From the NCBI GenBank assembly GCA_024643545.1, contig JAHEMR010000004.1, positions 186,001 to 250,000 of the forward strand: DNA of 64,000 nucleotides. Reading direction: 5' to 3'. The notes under the pieces are model-generated. The model was not told the origin of the DNA. It saw only the letters and a program-made list of their open reading frames with translations, and searched no databases. Source of the stretch: Crocinitomicaceae bacterium (lineage in GTDB: Bacteria; Bacteroidota; Bacteroidia; Flavobacteriales_D; Crocinitomicaceae). A program made the translations under genes and the position numbers. Shown piece by piece: positions 35,693 through 46,105 of the stretch. Position 1 is the first letter of the stretch, and each line of letters starts with the position of its first letter.

Positions 35693-38185
35693 TTATTTCT
35701 TTTTCAGAAAAATGCGCAAAAAGGGAAAATATCGCTCGATGCGATTTCTCCATTTACGCTTATTTTTAGATGGTTTATCAAAATACTCATTTCCGCTAGA
35801 TCCATAACCGTAGCCATAGCCATATCCGTAGCCGTAACCATATCCGTAGCCATAGCCAGCTCCATAACCATAGCCATAACCATAACCTTTCCCAGTAAGA
35901 TCTGTAGCGTTCACTAAAACGGCCATGTTAGGCATTTTCTTTTCGTGATAAAGACTTGCTGGTATACTTAACATTCTACGGTCTAAGTGTTCAGCTCTTG
36001 CAACATAAACGACAATATCTGAATATTTATGAACATGTAAAGAATCTGCAACCAAAGCTACCGGGGCAGTGTCTAGGATAACATAATCATACTGAGATTT
36101 TGCAATTTCAATTAACTCTGCCAAACGTGGTCTTAGTAATAATTCAGATGGATTCGGAGGGATATCACCGGAAATAATGTAATCTAAATTCTGATTTCCT
36201 TGATCATGAATGACGATATCATCAAACGTTAAATCTTCTTTTACGATATAATTTGTTACCCCGACAGTTTTAACAACATCCACATATCGCGCAATTTTCG
36301 GAGCACGCAAATCCAAGCCTATCACAACAACTTTCTTATCACTATGCGAAAGCGTATGCCCAATATTGATGGAAATAAATGTCTTACCCTCACCTGCAAT
36401 AGAAGAGGTTACCATAATAACTTTCGAGCCCTTTTTATCATTATCTAATAAAAAAGTTAAGTTTGTTCGAATCATTCGGAATGCTTCAGCAATATGTGTT
36501 CGCGCATTTTTTGTAGCCACAATCGTTCGTCCACTTTCATCCCCTTTAGGAACCTCTCCAATTGCTGGGATTTTAAATTTGATTAAATCGTGAAGGCCAT
36601 GAACTTTACTGTCCAATAAATATTTTAGGTAAATGATACCAAATGGCACTAAAAGTCCAATTACAACTGCAAAAATGTAGTATTTCTTACGGTTTGGCTC
36701 TGTAGGTAAACCATTGCTACTTGCCTCATAGATGATTTTTGTATTTCCAATAGAGGAAGCTGTCTTTATTTCATTTTCCTCACGTTTTTGCAACAAGAAA
36801 ATATACAATGTTTCTTTGATTTCTTGTTGTCGTTCTATATTCCTAAACTCACGTTCGTAACCAGGAACTGAAGCAATTTTATCTTTATAACGGTTATCGA
36901 CTACATTTAATGAATTCAAGGTAATTTTCAAACGAGATTTATTCGATTTCAACCCTTCATCAATGGAATGGCGTAAACCAATTAGTTGATCATCAATTTT
37001 TTGAACGGTTGGATTTTTAATACTAGAATTCTTCATTAAGCGTTGACGATCCAACAAGAGTTTATTGTACTGAGTAGTCATCGCCACGATAGAACCGTCT
37101 TCAAAGCCGAGATTCGATGGCAATAATTCCGTATAATCTTGGTGCTTCTGAAGGTATTCTTGCAGGTAATCATTCAAACTTAATTGTACAGAAGTCTGAA
37201 TAATACTCTCCTCTGTGGCACTTTGTTTGGCAACAAATTCCCCACCTTGAGTTGCTACATCAACAATATTGTGTTTTGTTTTAAATGCTTCTACGTCCTT
37301 TTCTACAGCTGATAATTCTTCAGTAATGTAGGCCATTCTGTCATTTATAAAAGCACTTGTATTTCGGGCGATTTCATTTTTATCATAAATGCTTTGAGCT
37401 TCATGCTCTGTAATGAGGGCAGAGATAATGTCATTATTTTTCTCAATTACCGGCCCGTCGTATGAAATAGAAATTAAATCTGAAAACTTATCAACGCGTT
37501 CTAAGATAATATCAGCACCCAATTTTGATGTGGCATCTTTGATTGGCTCTAGATAGACGATGTATTCATTTCCTATTGTTGATGCATTAAAATTGGTGTT
37601 TTTGACAAATGATATTAGTCCAATTTTAGTCGCTATCGGAGTGTTAAATGTATGTGAACCTAAATATGTGCTTTCATCAATGTGAAGTTCAAATCGCATT
37701 GACGAAATTACTTTTAATTGAAAACTAGCACTTTTGTCAAAAAGTAAGCTGTCATTTCTAACAGACTCTAATGTGAAAGGTGTGTTTTTGTATAACTCTG
37801 ATTTTTTAATGCCAGCATTTTGTCCAACCAATAAATACCTGCGATTTAAATTAAGTTTTCTAACAACACTATTCAGAATTGCCGGTGTTTTAAATAATGC
37901 GATTTCATTCTCTAATTTCGTGCTTTTTTCAGTTAATCCAAGGTCTTGAAATGCTGAAAGTCCTTTTAATACATCGTCTTCTTGATTCTGTATTAAAATG
38001 GTTGCTGTTGATTTATAAATTGGTGTAGAATACCTCAATAAAGTGTAGGCAACAAAAACAGAAATGAATACTCCCACAACGAACCACAACCAATAATGTA
38101 GGTAACGATCTATAAGTTCCCGTACATTTATCTTTGGCTCAGGAGCGTCTTGTTGATCCTGCTTTTGGTTATAATCCTCTTGCAT
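35693..38185 (-). CDS. wzc: Polysaccharide biosynthesis tyrosine autokinase (Wzc-like)
   Basis: Wzz domain plus BY-kinase motifs VIMVTSSIAGEGKTFISINIG, VVVIGLDLRAP, YDYVILDTAPV; Tyr-rich C-terminus. Confidence 0.93.
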   Translation of the reverse strand: MQEDYNQKQDQQDAPEPKINVRELIDRYLHYWLWFVVGVFISVFVAYTLLRYSTPIYKSTATILIQNQEDDVLKGLSAFQDLGLTEKSTKLENEIALFKTPAILNSVVRKLNLNRRYLLVGQNAGIKKSELYKNTPFTLESVRNDSLLFDKSASFQLKVISSMRFELHIDESTYLGSHTFNTPIATKIGLISFVKNTNFNASTIGNEYIVYLEPIKDATSKLGADIILERVDKFSDLISISYDGPVIEKNNDIISALITEHEAQSIYDKNEIARNTSAFINDRMAYITEELSAVEKDVEAFKTKHNIVDVATQGGEFVAKQSATEESIIQTSVQLSLNDYLQEYLQKHQDYTELLPSNLGFEDGSIVAMTTQYNKLLLDRQRLMKNSSIKNPTVQKIDDQLIGLRHSIDEGLKSNKSRLKITLNSLNVVDNRYKDKIASVPGYEREFRNIERQQEIKETLYIFLLQKREENEIKTASSIGNTKIIYEASSNGLPTEPNRKKYYIFAVVIGLLVPFGIIYLKYLLDSKVHGLHDLIKFKIPAIGEVPKGDESGRTIVATKNARTHIAEAFRMIRTNLTFLLDNDKKGSKVIMVTSSIAGEGKTFISINIGHTLSHSDKKVVVIGLDLRAPKIARYVDVVKTVGVTNYIVKEDLTFDDIVIHDQGNQNLDYIISGDIPPNPSELLLRPRLAELIEIAKSQYDYVILDTAPVALVADSLHVHKYSDIVVYVARAEHLDRRMLSIPASLYHEKKMPNMAVLVNATDLTGKGYGYGYGYGAGYGYGYGYGYGYGYGYGYGSSGNEYFDKPSKNKRKWRNRIERYFPFLRIFLKKK
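35801..35886 (-). repeat. In-frame Gly-Tyr-coding tandem repeat within wzc
   Basis: Encodes GYGYGYGYGAGYGYGYGYGYGYGYGYGYG; DNA is repeated GGNTAY hexamers with synonymous variation. Confidence 0.9.
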
Positions 38186-38979
38186 TATTTTGTAAGGGTA
38201 ATGAGTGTGAACATAGATAGGAAAATAGATACTAACGTTGTCCCTAGCTGCGTATAAGTCTGAAAGTTCGTTCCTTGGAAATTTGCTGTGAAATTTGGCT
38301 CAACGTATATGACATCATTTTGACAAATGTAAAATGCTGGAGAGTTATAGATACTTTTATTAGTTAAATCGAGGCGATATTCGATGCGTTGGCCATTAAT
38401 TTCACGAAGAACCAAAACATTATTACGTAGTCCTGTAATTTGTAAATCTCCCGCCTTTCCAATAGCTTCCAATATAGTCATTCGTTCTGTAGTAACCAGG
38501 TGAATTCCTGGGGATTTTACTTGCCCTAAAACCGTGAATTTAAAATTCTTAATCTCAATATTCACTACCGGATTAGCAACATATTGTGCCAGTTGCTCCT
38601 GTAAATACTTCACTGCTTCCAAACGTGTCTTTCCGGCCAAATGCACGAATCCTAGCACAGGGAAATTTATATTACCATTAATATCAATTAGATACGAAAT
38701 TCCATTTAGCAATTGTAAATTCTGACCATTACTATTTGCACTGCTCGTAGAATAAAATTGAAAAGGTGCTAAAGCCTCTTGATCGGCGCCTCCGACTAAA
38801 ATACTTAATTGATCGTCAACACGCAAAATGGGTGAATACGTATTTTTCACTGCTTGGATTGTGTCGGTGCTTGGGTTATGAACATACACCAATCGTTCGC
38901 GCACCTTACAAGAAGTGAAGCAAGCGATTATTAAAAAAATACCTGCAAACAACTTTGCGCGTATGATGATTTTTTTCAT
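38185..38979 (-). CDS. wza: Polysaccharide export outer-membrane lipoprotein (Wza-like)
   Basis: Lipobox FTSCK; Poly_export/SLBB sequence YLIDINGNINFPVLGFVHLAGKTRLEA, FTVLGQVKSPGIHLV. Confidence 0.92.
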   Translation of the reverse strand: MKKIIIRAKLFAGIFLIIACFTSCKVRERLVYVHNPSTDTIQAVKNTYSPILRVDDQLSILVGGADQEALAPFQFYSTSSANSNGQNLQLLNGISYLIDINGNINFPVLGFVHLAGKTRLEAVKYLQEQLAQYVANPVVNIEIKNFKFTVLGQVKSPGIHLVTTERMTILEAIGKAGDLQITGLRNNVLVLREINGQRIEYRLDLTNKSIYNSPAFYICQNDVIYVEPNFTANFQGTNFQTYTQLGTTLVSIFLSMFTLITLTK

Positions 38980-39066
38980 TGATTAAGATGATGAGGTAAA
39001 GTTAAGAAATACTTAGTGAATGAACTAATCCGGATTAAGTAGGATTTCCATATTGTATATGACCGA

Positions 39067-40143
39067 TTAAACACCGTTATTCGGCAATTTCATTCTCAGC
39101 TTGTGTAGGGTTACGGCTAAAATCAGACTGATAAAAATCAAGACTAAAATGGATAATTTATGATTGCAGGATTCTGTAACAAATCCCATTATTAAAAGAA
39201 TAAATGCATTTAAGGAGACAATAATTAATGCCGTTTTTCGATGCGTAAGTTTAAAATAATCCAAAATAACATGGTGGATATGTGTTCGATCTGGAGTAAA
39301 TGGATTTCGACCATTTTGTATACGAATAACAAATACGCGAATTGAATCGAATACTGGCATATAAAGTGCAGAAATTATCAATAAAGGTAAATTCGAAATG
39401 TACTTCATATTTATATTCACATGGTAATCTTTCGAAAGAATATTAATAACGATTGCGGCTATGAGAAAACCAATAAATAAACTTCCAGTGTCTCCTAAGA
39501 AAATTCTCTTATCCTTCGAGACGTTGTACCTCAAAAAGGCGACAAAGGCGCCAACCATTGAAAGACAAACAGCCATCATCATGTAATCCTCTAGTGTAAA
39601 GTAGGTAATGGCAAAAAAAGTAAAGAATAAAGCCCCTAAAGAAGATGCTAATCCATCGATTCCATCAATGAGATTAAAAGCATTGATGTAAAACACAACC
39701 ACCAAGAATGACAAAGGAATGCAAACCCAAAAAGCAATTTCATGTATGCCTAAAAAACCATGAAGATTGGTAATTTGAAAATCGGGAGACAAGAATAACA
39801 TCGTTGTTGCGATTACTTGCATCAAGATTTTATTCCATGGACTAGTCCCAGTCATATCATCCTTGAGTCCGGTAAAAAAGATCACCAAGCATGAAGGAAT
39901 TAAAAACACTGCCCGAGAAGTCACGAAGAATTGTTCAGAGAGGCTTAAACTTATAATTAAAATGATAAAAAAGGTCACTCCCCCAAAACTTGGTACATGT
40001 TGGGAATGCGAACTGCGTCCTGATAATTTCTCGTAAAGTTTCTTCAATTTGACCACTTGAATAATAACCGGAGTTACAAAGTACATGACCATGAAACTGG
40101 AAACAAAAAAGAAAGCTAATAAAAAAAGTAAATAGATGTTCAT
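39067..40143 (-). CDS. MraY/WecA-family undecaprenyl-phosphate sugar-1-phosphate transferase
   Basis: NAFNLIDGIDGLASSLG, RIFLGDTGSLFIGF, NPFTPDRTHIHHVIL. Confidence 0.92.
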   Translation of the reverse strand: MNIYLLFLLAFFFVSSFMVMYFVTPVIIQVVKLKKLYEKLSGRSSHSQHVPSFGGVTFFIILIISLSLSEQFFVTSRAVFLIPSCLVIFFTGLKDDMTGTSPWNKILMQVIATTMLFLSPDFQITNLHGFLGIHEIAFWVCIPLSFLVVVFYINAFNLIDGIDGLASSLGALFFTFFAITYFTLEDYMMMAVCLSMVGAFVAFLRYNVSKDKRIFLGDTGSLFIGFLIAAIVINILSKDYHVNINMKYISNLPLLIISALYMPVFDSIRVFVIRIQNGRNPFTPDRTHIHHVILDYFKLTHRKTALIIVSLNAFILLIMGFVTESCNHKLSILVLIFISLILAVTLHKLRMKLPNNGV

Positions 40144-40254
40144 TCTTTATGAAAACGCTAATTGGTTACAAAAGTAGCTTCCAAAAACCAATCAGTTCAT
40201 TTTTTTTAATAATCTGTTAAAATTAAATAAAAATAATAGTGTTCTAAAAATTGA

Positions 40255-41616
40255 CTATTCCGAAGGCTGCTCTAGTTCAATATCCTCATTCCAATGTATG
40301 ATTTTCATTCGTTTATCACCACTATGTTTGGTTTCAACCAAAATTTCTTCAATTGGTTTACGGGTAAAAAGTGCAATTTTTATTCGGACATTTTTCACAA
40401 AAGTCTCTCTTCTTTTTTTCAAAGTTTCATAGGAGAGTCCTGCTTCATTAAAGTATTCATTTAAAGCAGACAATTCCATTTCACCATGATTGTGAATGGT
40501 ACATATTATATCCCATTCGACACTGGTGAAGTCCGCTTTTCTCAATTTTTTTTGTCCCCGGTTTAAAAAAGTTAATTTATGCATGCGGCGAATGTAGAAC
40601 AACATGATAAACAGGAGGAAGTTGAAAATTAACGAAATCCAAAGATAATCTTCCTTCGGAAATAATTTTAAAATAGACATTTTTTGAAAAATTGGATATG
40701 TGCCTACTTTATATTCCTTAAATGATTTAAAATTTCTCACTTCTACTTTGAGATCATTATGATTATTCGAGTTCGAAAGGACATACATCAAGTACTTATT
40801 ATCCCTAGATGTGGTGATTTTATGCATGTTCAAGAACAAAGGATTTTCATACGAACTCCAAGAATTATTTTGAATATCCAACTCAATTAATCGATTGTTT
40901 ACGAGTAAAACTTCATTCGATAAGTTTACATTGAGTTTCATGATGCTCAACTTATTGTAGAGCAATTCATTAATCTCTCCAAGTTGTTCCCAGCGTTTTG
41001 TGCGGCAATCATATTTCCAACAATCGCGTAAAAAACGGTCTTTAAGGTGATCGCGGTACATTCCACCTAACACGTAAAAAACATGTTCATCCACTAAAAA
41101 TAAAGGTGCCGATCGTTGAGATGGCTTTACATCGCTCTTAACATTTACTTCGAACCATTCTTTTGCAGTAGGCACATACCTTGTAAAAACATCTTTTACT
41201 TGGAAGAACCCATATCCTCCAAACATGAATACGCTGCCGTTCCATGAAAACATAGGTGCTCCATATTGATTTCTATGCGGGAAACTTTGATCGATTCGTT
41301 TCAGAGTGTCGCGGTATAATTCATATACATTACCACAGCTTTCATGGACAAAATAATACCGATTTTTGGCCATGGACAATACCTTGGTCATTTGCATAAC
41401 TTCCTTAAAAGGTTGTTTTTCGTTATACACATATGTATGCCTAATCCATCTATTAGTACCCGGTTTTTGTGTCCAATAATGTGTTGAATCATCGAGTACG
41501 AAGAACTCGTTATTAAACTTATTGAAATTCATTTGGGCATGTTCACTAACTTTCAACTGACCAAACGTGAGTTGATTTAACGCTAATGCTAAACATAAAA
41601 TGAGCGTTTTTTGCAT
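40255..41616 (-). CDS. Kelch-like secreted sensor with one TM helix and C-terminal winged-helix-like cytoplasmic domain
   Basis: Signal peptide; Kelch-like MFGGYGFFQVKD, VLGGMYRDHL; TM LWISLIFNFLLFIMLFYI; C-terminal FTSVEWDIICTIHNHGEMELSALNEYFNEAGLSYETLKKRRETFVKNV. Confidence 0.65.
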   Translation of the reverse strand: MQKTLILCLALALNQLTFGQLKVSEHAQMNFNKFNNEFFVLDDSTHYWTQKPGTNRWIRHTYVYNEKQPFKEVMQMTKVLSMAKNRYYFVHESCGNVYELYRDTLKRIDQSFPHRNQYGAPMFSWNGSVFMFGGYGFFQVKDVFTRYVPTAKEWFEVNVKSDVKPSQRSAPLFLVDEHVFYVLGGMYRDHLKDRFLRDCWKYDCRTKRWEQLGEINELLYNKLSIMKLNVNLSNEVLLVNNRLIELDIQNNSWSSYENPLFLNMHKITTSRDNKYLMYVLSNSNNHNDLKVEVRNFKSFKEYKVGTYPIFQKMSILKLFPKEDYLWISLIFNFLLFIMLFYIRRMHKLTFLNRGQKKLRKADFTSVEWDIICTIHNHGEMELSALNEYFNEAGLSYETLKKRRETFVKNVRIKIALFTRKPIEEILVETKHSGDKRMKIIHWNEDIELEQPSE

Positions 41617-41739
41617 CTTATTTTGTTGAGATAATTTCCTATGATGAATCGTTTTAACTTTCATTTTTTACATTAAAAATTTGGTTTTTTTGTTCGTAAT
41701 TCAAAGAATACTAATCGATTAGCATTTCATTACTAAAAC

Positions 41740-43377
41740 TTAATGAATGAATTTTTTCAATAAAAATGTAGTGGATGAATCATGCTCAGCTACCAATTGT
41801 TTTTCAATCTCTTGTAGGATACTTGTAGCCAACTGTTTCCCAAGTTCTACACCCCATTGATCGTAACTGAATATGTTCCAAATCACACCCTGAACAAATA
41901 ATTTATGTTCGTACATGGCTACTAACGCACCCAAACTTGCAGGCGTTAATTTTTCGATGAGCAAGGTGTTCGTTGGCTTATTCCCTGAAAAAACTTTGAA
42001 AGGAACTAAAAAAGCGGCTTTTTCGCCTGTTATCTTGAGAACGTCTAATTCACTCTTAACTTTTACCGGTGATTTACCCATTAACAAAGCCTCTGTCTGT
42101 GCAAAGAAATTAGACATTAATTTATCGTGTTGATCTTTGTTTCCATACAAAGATTGCTTGAACCCGATGAAATCAGTTGGGATTAACTTGGTTCCCTGAT
42201 GAATCAATTGAAAAAAGGCATGTTGTGAATTTGTTCCAGGTTCTCCCCAGATAATGGTACCCGTTTGATAATTAACTGGCTTTCCATCTCTTCCAACTTG
42301 TTTTCCATTACTTTCCATAATGCCTTGCTGAAGGTAGGGCGCCAATTTTTGTAAGTATTGGGAATAAGGAATGATTGCTTCACTTTCAGCACCATAAAAA
42401 TTGTTATACCAAATACTCAATAAGGCTAAAATAACCGGAATGTTCTGGTCAAACGATTCTTGTTTGAAATGTTGGTCCATATTGTTTGCACCTTGTAATA
42501 CCGCTTCAAAGTTTGGATATCCAACAGCTAAACTAATGGAAAGTCCAACCGAACTCCAAAGCGAAAATCGTCCTCCTACCCAATCCCACATCGGGAAGAT
42601 GTTTTCAGGAGAAATCCCAAATTCTTGAACCTTATTTACATTCGTCGATACTGCCACGAAATGTTTCGCTACATCCTCGCTCGTTGCTGTTTGTAAAAAC
42701 CAAGTACGAATCGCCTCCGCATTTGTCAAGGTTTCTTGTGTGGTAAAAGTCTTCGAGACAATCACAAACAGAGTGGTTTCGGGATTTAACTTTTTGATGA
42801 CTTCTTGAACGTGATCCCCGTCAACATTGGACACAAAATGCACGTTCAAGTGATTCTTGTAAAACTGTAAGGCTTCTACGACCATTGCTGGACCCAAGTC
42901 GGAACCGCCAATACCAATGTTTACGACATCCGTTATTGACTTTCCAGTATAGCCTTTGTTTTGTCCCGAAATGATGCTTTCAGAAAAGGATTTCATTTTG
43001 GCTTGAACCTCTTTAATTTCTGGAATGATGTTTTCACCATCGATAAGAATTGCGTTTTGATCCTCCGAACGCAATGCCGTATGTAATACCGCTCTGTTTT
43101 CTGTTTGATTGATTAAATCGCCTTCGAAATACTTTTTGATTGCGTCAGCCAAATCGACTTCCTCTGCCAAAGAAAGCAACAAATTCATCGTTTCATCAGT
43201 CACTCTGTTTTTGGAATAATCTACTAAGAAATCGTTCCATTCGATGTGCATTTTTTCAGTTCGTAAGGGATCAGCAGCAAACAAATCGTGCATCTGCACG
43301 TCATTCATTTGTTCAAAATGCGCTTGTAATTTTTGCCAAGCGGCTGTTTGTGTGGGGTTAATTGATTGTAAAGCCAT
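41740..43377 (-). CDS. pgi: Glucose-6-phosphate isomerase
   Basis: [41 protein letters not shown]-like [13 protein letters not shown]. Confidence 0.97.
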   Translation of the reverse strand: MALQSINPTQTAAWQKLQAHFEQMNDVQMHDLFAADPLRTEKMHIEWNDFLVDYSKNRVTDETMNLLLSLAEEVDLADAIKKYFEGDLINQTENRAVLHTALRSEDQNAILIDGENIIPEIKEVQAKMKSFSESIISGQNKGYTGKSITDVVNIGIGGSDLGPAMVVEALQFYKNHLNVHFVSNVDGDHVQEVIKKLNPETTLFVIVSKTFTTQETLTNAEAIRTWFLQTATSEDVAKHFVAVSTNVNKVQEFGISPENIFPMWDWVGGRFSLWSSVGLSISLAVGYPNFEAVLQGANNMDQHFKQESFDQNIPVILALLSIWYNNFYGAESEAIIPYSQYLQKLAPYLQQGIMESNGKQVGRDGKPVNYQTGTIIWGEPGTNSQHAFFQLIHQGTKLIPTDFIGFKQSLYGNKDQHDKLMSNFFAQTEALLMGKSPVKVKSELDVLKITGEKAAFLVPFKVFSGNKPTNTLLIEKLTPASLGALVAMYEHKLFVQGVIWNIFSYDQWGVELGKQLATSILQEIEKQLVAEHDSSTTFLLKKFIH

Positions 43378-43469
43378 TATTATGTAGTTGATTGTGCACA
43401 AGCAAGGTGCATTTTTGTATTGTATTAAGTATTTTTATTCACTCAAGAATACTGAGAAGCGCATAAAAT

Positions 43470-44210
43470 TTAAATGAACTGTTTTAGTTTACTGCTCATC
43501 TTTCGCATTAGTATCCAAAAAGGAAAAGCCATCCTGTTTTTACGTAAAGCTCGTATATCCTCCCTAGATTTTTTATATAAGTTTTGCCATTTGGAGCTTG
43601 CGCCTCCGATTCTCATGTGTGTTATTACAAGGGGTATATAAGTGAACTTGTATGCTTCCTTTGAAAAACAGCGCAATAAAAAATCGTAATCCGCTGCAAT
43701 TTTAAATGAGGTATCGAACCGTCCAAGTTGGGTGTAAACGTCTTTTTTGATAAAGCATGTTGGATGTGGTGGCATCCATCCTTTACGCAACAAGTATTTA
43801 GTAAATTCCTGGCTTTTCCAATAACGAATTACACGTCCACTTTCAGAAGAAATGTACTTCAAATCTCCGTAGATTCCATCTGAATGTGTCGCTACTAATT
43901 GTTGTTTTATTTGCGCCAAGATTTCTTGATCAGCGAAGTAATCATCTGAATGCAGAAATCCAATGATTGAACCAGATGCTCGTTCAACTCCTTTGTTTAA
44001 CGCGTCATATATGCCTTTATCTTTCTCAGATTTCCAATGTACACGTTCGTCCTCAATGGAGCTCAACCATTCTTTCGTTCCATCGGTCGAGGCGCCATCC
44101 ACAACAATCCATTCCCAGTCTATGAAACTTTGACTCGATAGTGACTCCCATGCCTGCTTTATGGTCGGCAATGAGTTATAGGCTGCTGTGATAATGGAAA
44201 AGGTAGTCAT
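43470..44210 (-). CDS. Glycosyltransferase family 2
   Basis: SIITAAYNSLPTIKQAWESLSSQSFIDWEWIVVDGASTDGT. Confidence 0.93.
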   Translation of the reverse strand: MTTFSIITAAYNSLPTIKQAWESLSSQSFIDWEWIVVDGASTDGTKEWLSSIEDERVHWKSEKDKGIYDALNKGVERASGSIIGFLHSDDYFADQEILAQIKQQLVATHSDGIYGDLKYISSESGRVIRYWKSQEFTKYLLRKGWMPPHPTCFIKKDVYTQLGRFDTSFKIAADYDFLLRCFSKEAYKFTYIPLVITHMRIGGASSKWQNLYKKSREDIRALRKNRMAFPFWILMRKMSSKLKQFI

Positions 44211-45982
44211 TCTTGTATTTCCGTATTAACTTGAGATTTATTTGTTAAATCCCTGGATTCTACAACGATGTTCTCCATCACTAACATGTCCATATTGGTC
44301 CGAAGAAAACAATTTATGGCTTCAATTGGTGCATTTACAATTGGTTCATTTTCATTGAATGATGTGTTCAATAGAATCGGAACACCGGTTTCCTTGAAAA
44401 AGACACTAATTAGTTCATGATAACGTTTGGAATTTGCTTTATCCACGGTTTGCAATCTTCCTGATCCATCGGCGTGGGTGACGGCTGGAATTTCGGCTTG
44501 TTTTTCCTTTCGAATGGGGAGAACTTTTTCCATAAACGGAACAGGTTCATCCAATTCAAACCAATTTTTAACCTCTTCTTTGAGAATACTTGGTGCAAAT
44601 GGACGAAAACTTTCCCTGCGTTTGATTTTTAAATTTAATATTTCTTTGGCATCCTCACGTCTCGGATCAGCGATAATTGAACGTCCACCAAGGGCTCTTG
44701 GTCCAAACTCTGCTCGACCATTGAACCAACCAACTACTCCCCCATTTGTTAAGCATTTTACAATTTCTGGATAAAGCTCGGCGTCTTCCATTTCACGATA
44801 AGATAAATTCAAACGATCGCATTCCGACTTTATGAATTCATTGCTGAATTTACTTCCGGTATTTGCGTTGAAAACCGGTTCGCACCTTGTCTGATTTGCA
44901 AGCATGTGCTCAACCCAATAAGCACTTCCCATGGAAATTCCAGCGTCATGTCCTGCGCTCGGTATATACACTTCTTTAAATGGCGTGTTTCTTGTTATTT
45001 TTCCATTAGCCACACTATTTTGAGCAACTCCACCGGCAATACACACTTTGGTTAATCCTGTTATTTTGTGCAAATACGTTAAAACATGGAAAATAATTTC
45101 TTCCGTATACCTTTGCACGGATGCCGCTAAATCTTTGTGATACCGTGTTAATTCTTCATCTTTAACACGAACCTTTCCAAATCTAGCTTCCATTTTTTCA
45201 TTGAATAGCGAATGAACCAACGGCATGAAATCCTCCGAATAATATACATATCCTTTATGCGGTGATTGAAAATAAGACAAATTCAAACGAAACAACCCGT
45301 CTGGAATAAGTTGAACTACATCGCGAAGTAAATCCACATATTTTGGTTCACCGTATGGAGCAAGGCCCATCACCTTGTATTCATCACCGTAATATGGGAA
45401 ACCTAACAATTGGGTCATTGCCGTGTAAAAAACGCCAACGGAATGAGGGAAGTCAATGTCTTCCAAGACCTCAATATTCGTTCCTTTTCCGCGTGCCAAC
45501 ATCGTCGTCGTAAAATCTCCTGCTCCGTCGATGGATAAAATCGCAGCTTCTTCAAAGGGTGATGGATAAAACGCCGATGCCAAGTGACTTCGGTGGTGCT
45601 CCACGTTTTTAATTTTAGCTTCTAGATCTGTTAAGGATAATGTAGCGTCTACTTTTTGCAATTCGGCCGCAATGCTCCCTATTTTTTTTGCGTTAGACAA
45701 GCGATTCACGGCGTATTTTAAAACGTGGATCGGTGACTGCATGATAAATGCAAGTTTCTTTTTGAACTTCGCCTTCGGGTCGCGTCCAATGCAGATGTAA
45801 TTGACATCTTTCAGTGATACACCGGCTTCCTTTAAGCAAAACTCAATCGCTTGAACAGGAAAACCTGCCCAGTGTTTTGTGCGTGTAAATCGTTCTTCCT
45901 CTGTCGCGGCAATTAATTTACCGTTGACTAAAATGGCTGCTGAGGCATCAGCGTGGTAGGCGTTTATTCCCAGTATGATCAT
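44207..45982 (-). CDS. Carbamoyltransferase (NodU/CmcH family)
   Basis: ILGINAYHADASAAILVNGKLIAATEEERFTRTKH; GRAEFGPRALGGRSIIADPR; RESFRPFAPSIL; LLNTSFNENEPIV. Confidence 0.95.
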   Translation of the reverse strand: MIILGINAYHADASAAILVNGKLIAATEEERFTRTKHWAGFPVQAIEFCLKEAGVSLKDVNYICIGRDPKAKFKKKLAFIMQSPIHVLKYAVNRLSNAKKIGSIAAELQKVDATLSLTDLEAKIKNVEHHRSHLASAFYPSPFEEAAILSIDGAGDFTTTMLARGKGTNIEVLEDIDFPHSVGVFYTAMTQLLGFPYYGDEYKVMGLAPYGEPKYVDLLRDVVQLIPDGLFRLNLSYFQSPHKGYVYYSEDFMPLVHSLFNEKMEARFGKVRVKDEELTRYHKDLAASVQRYTEEIIFHVLTYLHKITGLTKVCIAGGVAQNSVANGKITRNTPFKEVYIPSAGHDAGISMGSAYWVEHMLANQTRCEPVFNANTGSKFSNEFIKSECDRLNLSYREMEDAELYPEIVKCLTNGGVVGWFNGRAEFGPRALGGRSIIADPRREDAKEILNLKIKRRESFRPFAPSILKEEVKNWFELDEPVPFMEKVLPIRKEKQAEIPAVTHADGSGRLQTVDKANSKRYHELISVFFKETGVPILLNTSFNENEPIVNAPIEAINCFLRTNMDMLVMENIVVESRDLTNKSQVNTEIQE

Positions 45983-45984
45983 GT

Positions 45985-46064
45985 TAATGTGCTAATTATT
46001 CAATGTGCTAATTATTCAATGTGCTAATGTGCTAATGATTCAATGTGCTAATGTGCTAATGGTT
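45985..46064 (+). repeat. 8-bp-phased array, 10 units, 2 nt before carbamoyltransferase start codon
   Basis: TAATGTGC TAATTATT CAATGTGC TAATTATT CAATGTGC TAATGTGC TAATGATT CAATGTGC TAATGTGC TAATGGTT (plus strand; gene is on minus). Confidence 0.95.
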
Positions 46065-46105
46065 TGAAATTTGGTATAAAGATCTCAAACTGATTCATCG
46101 TCGAA

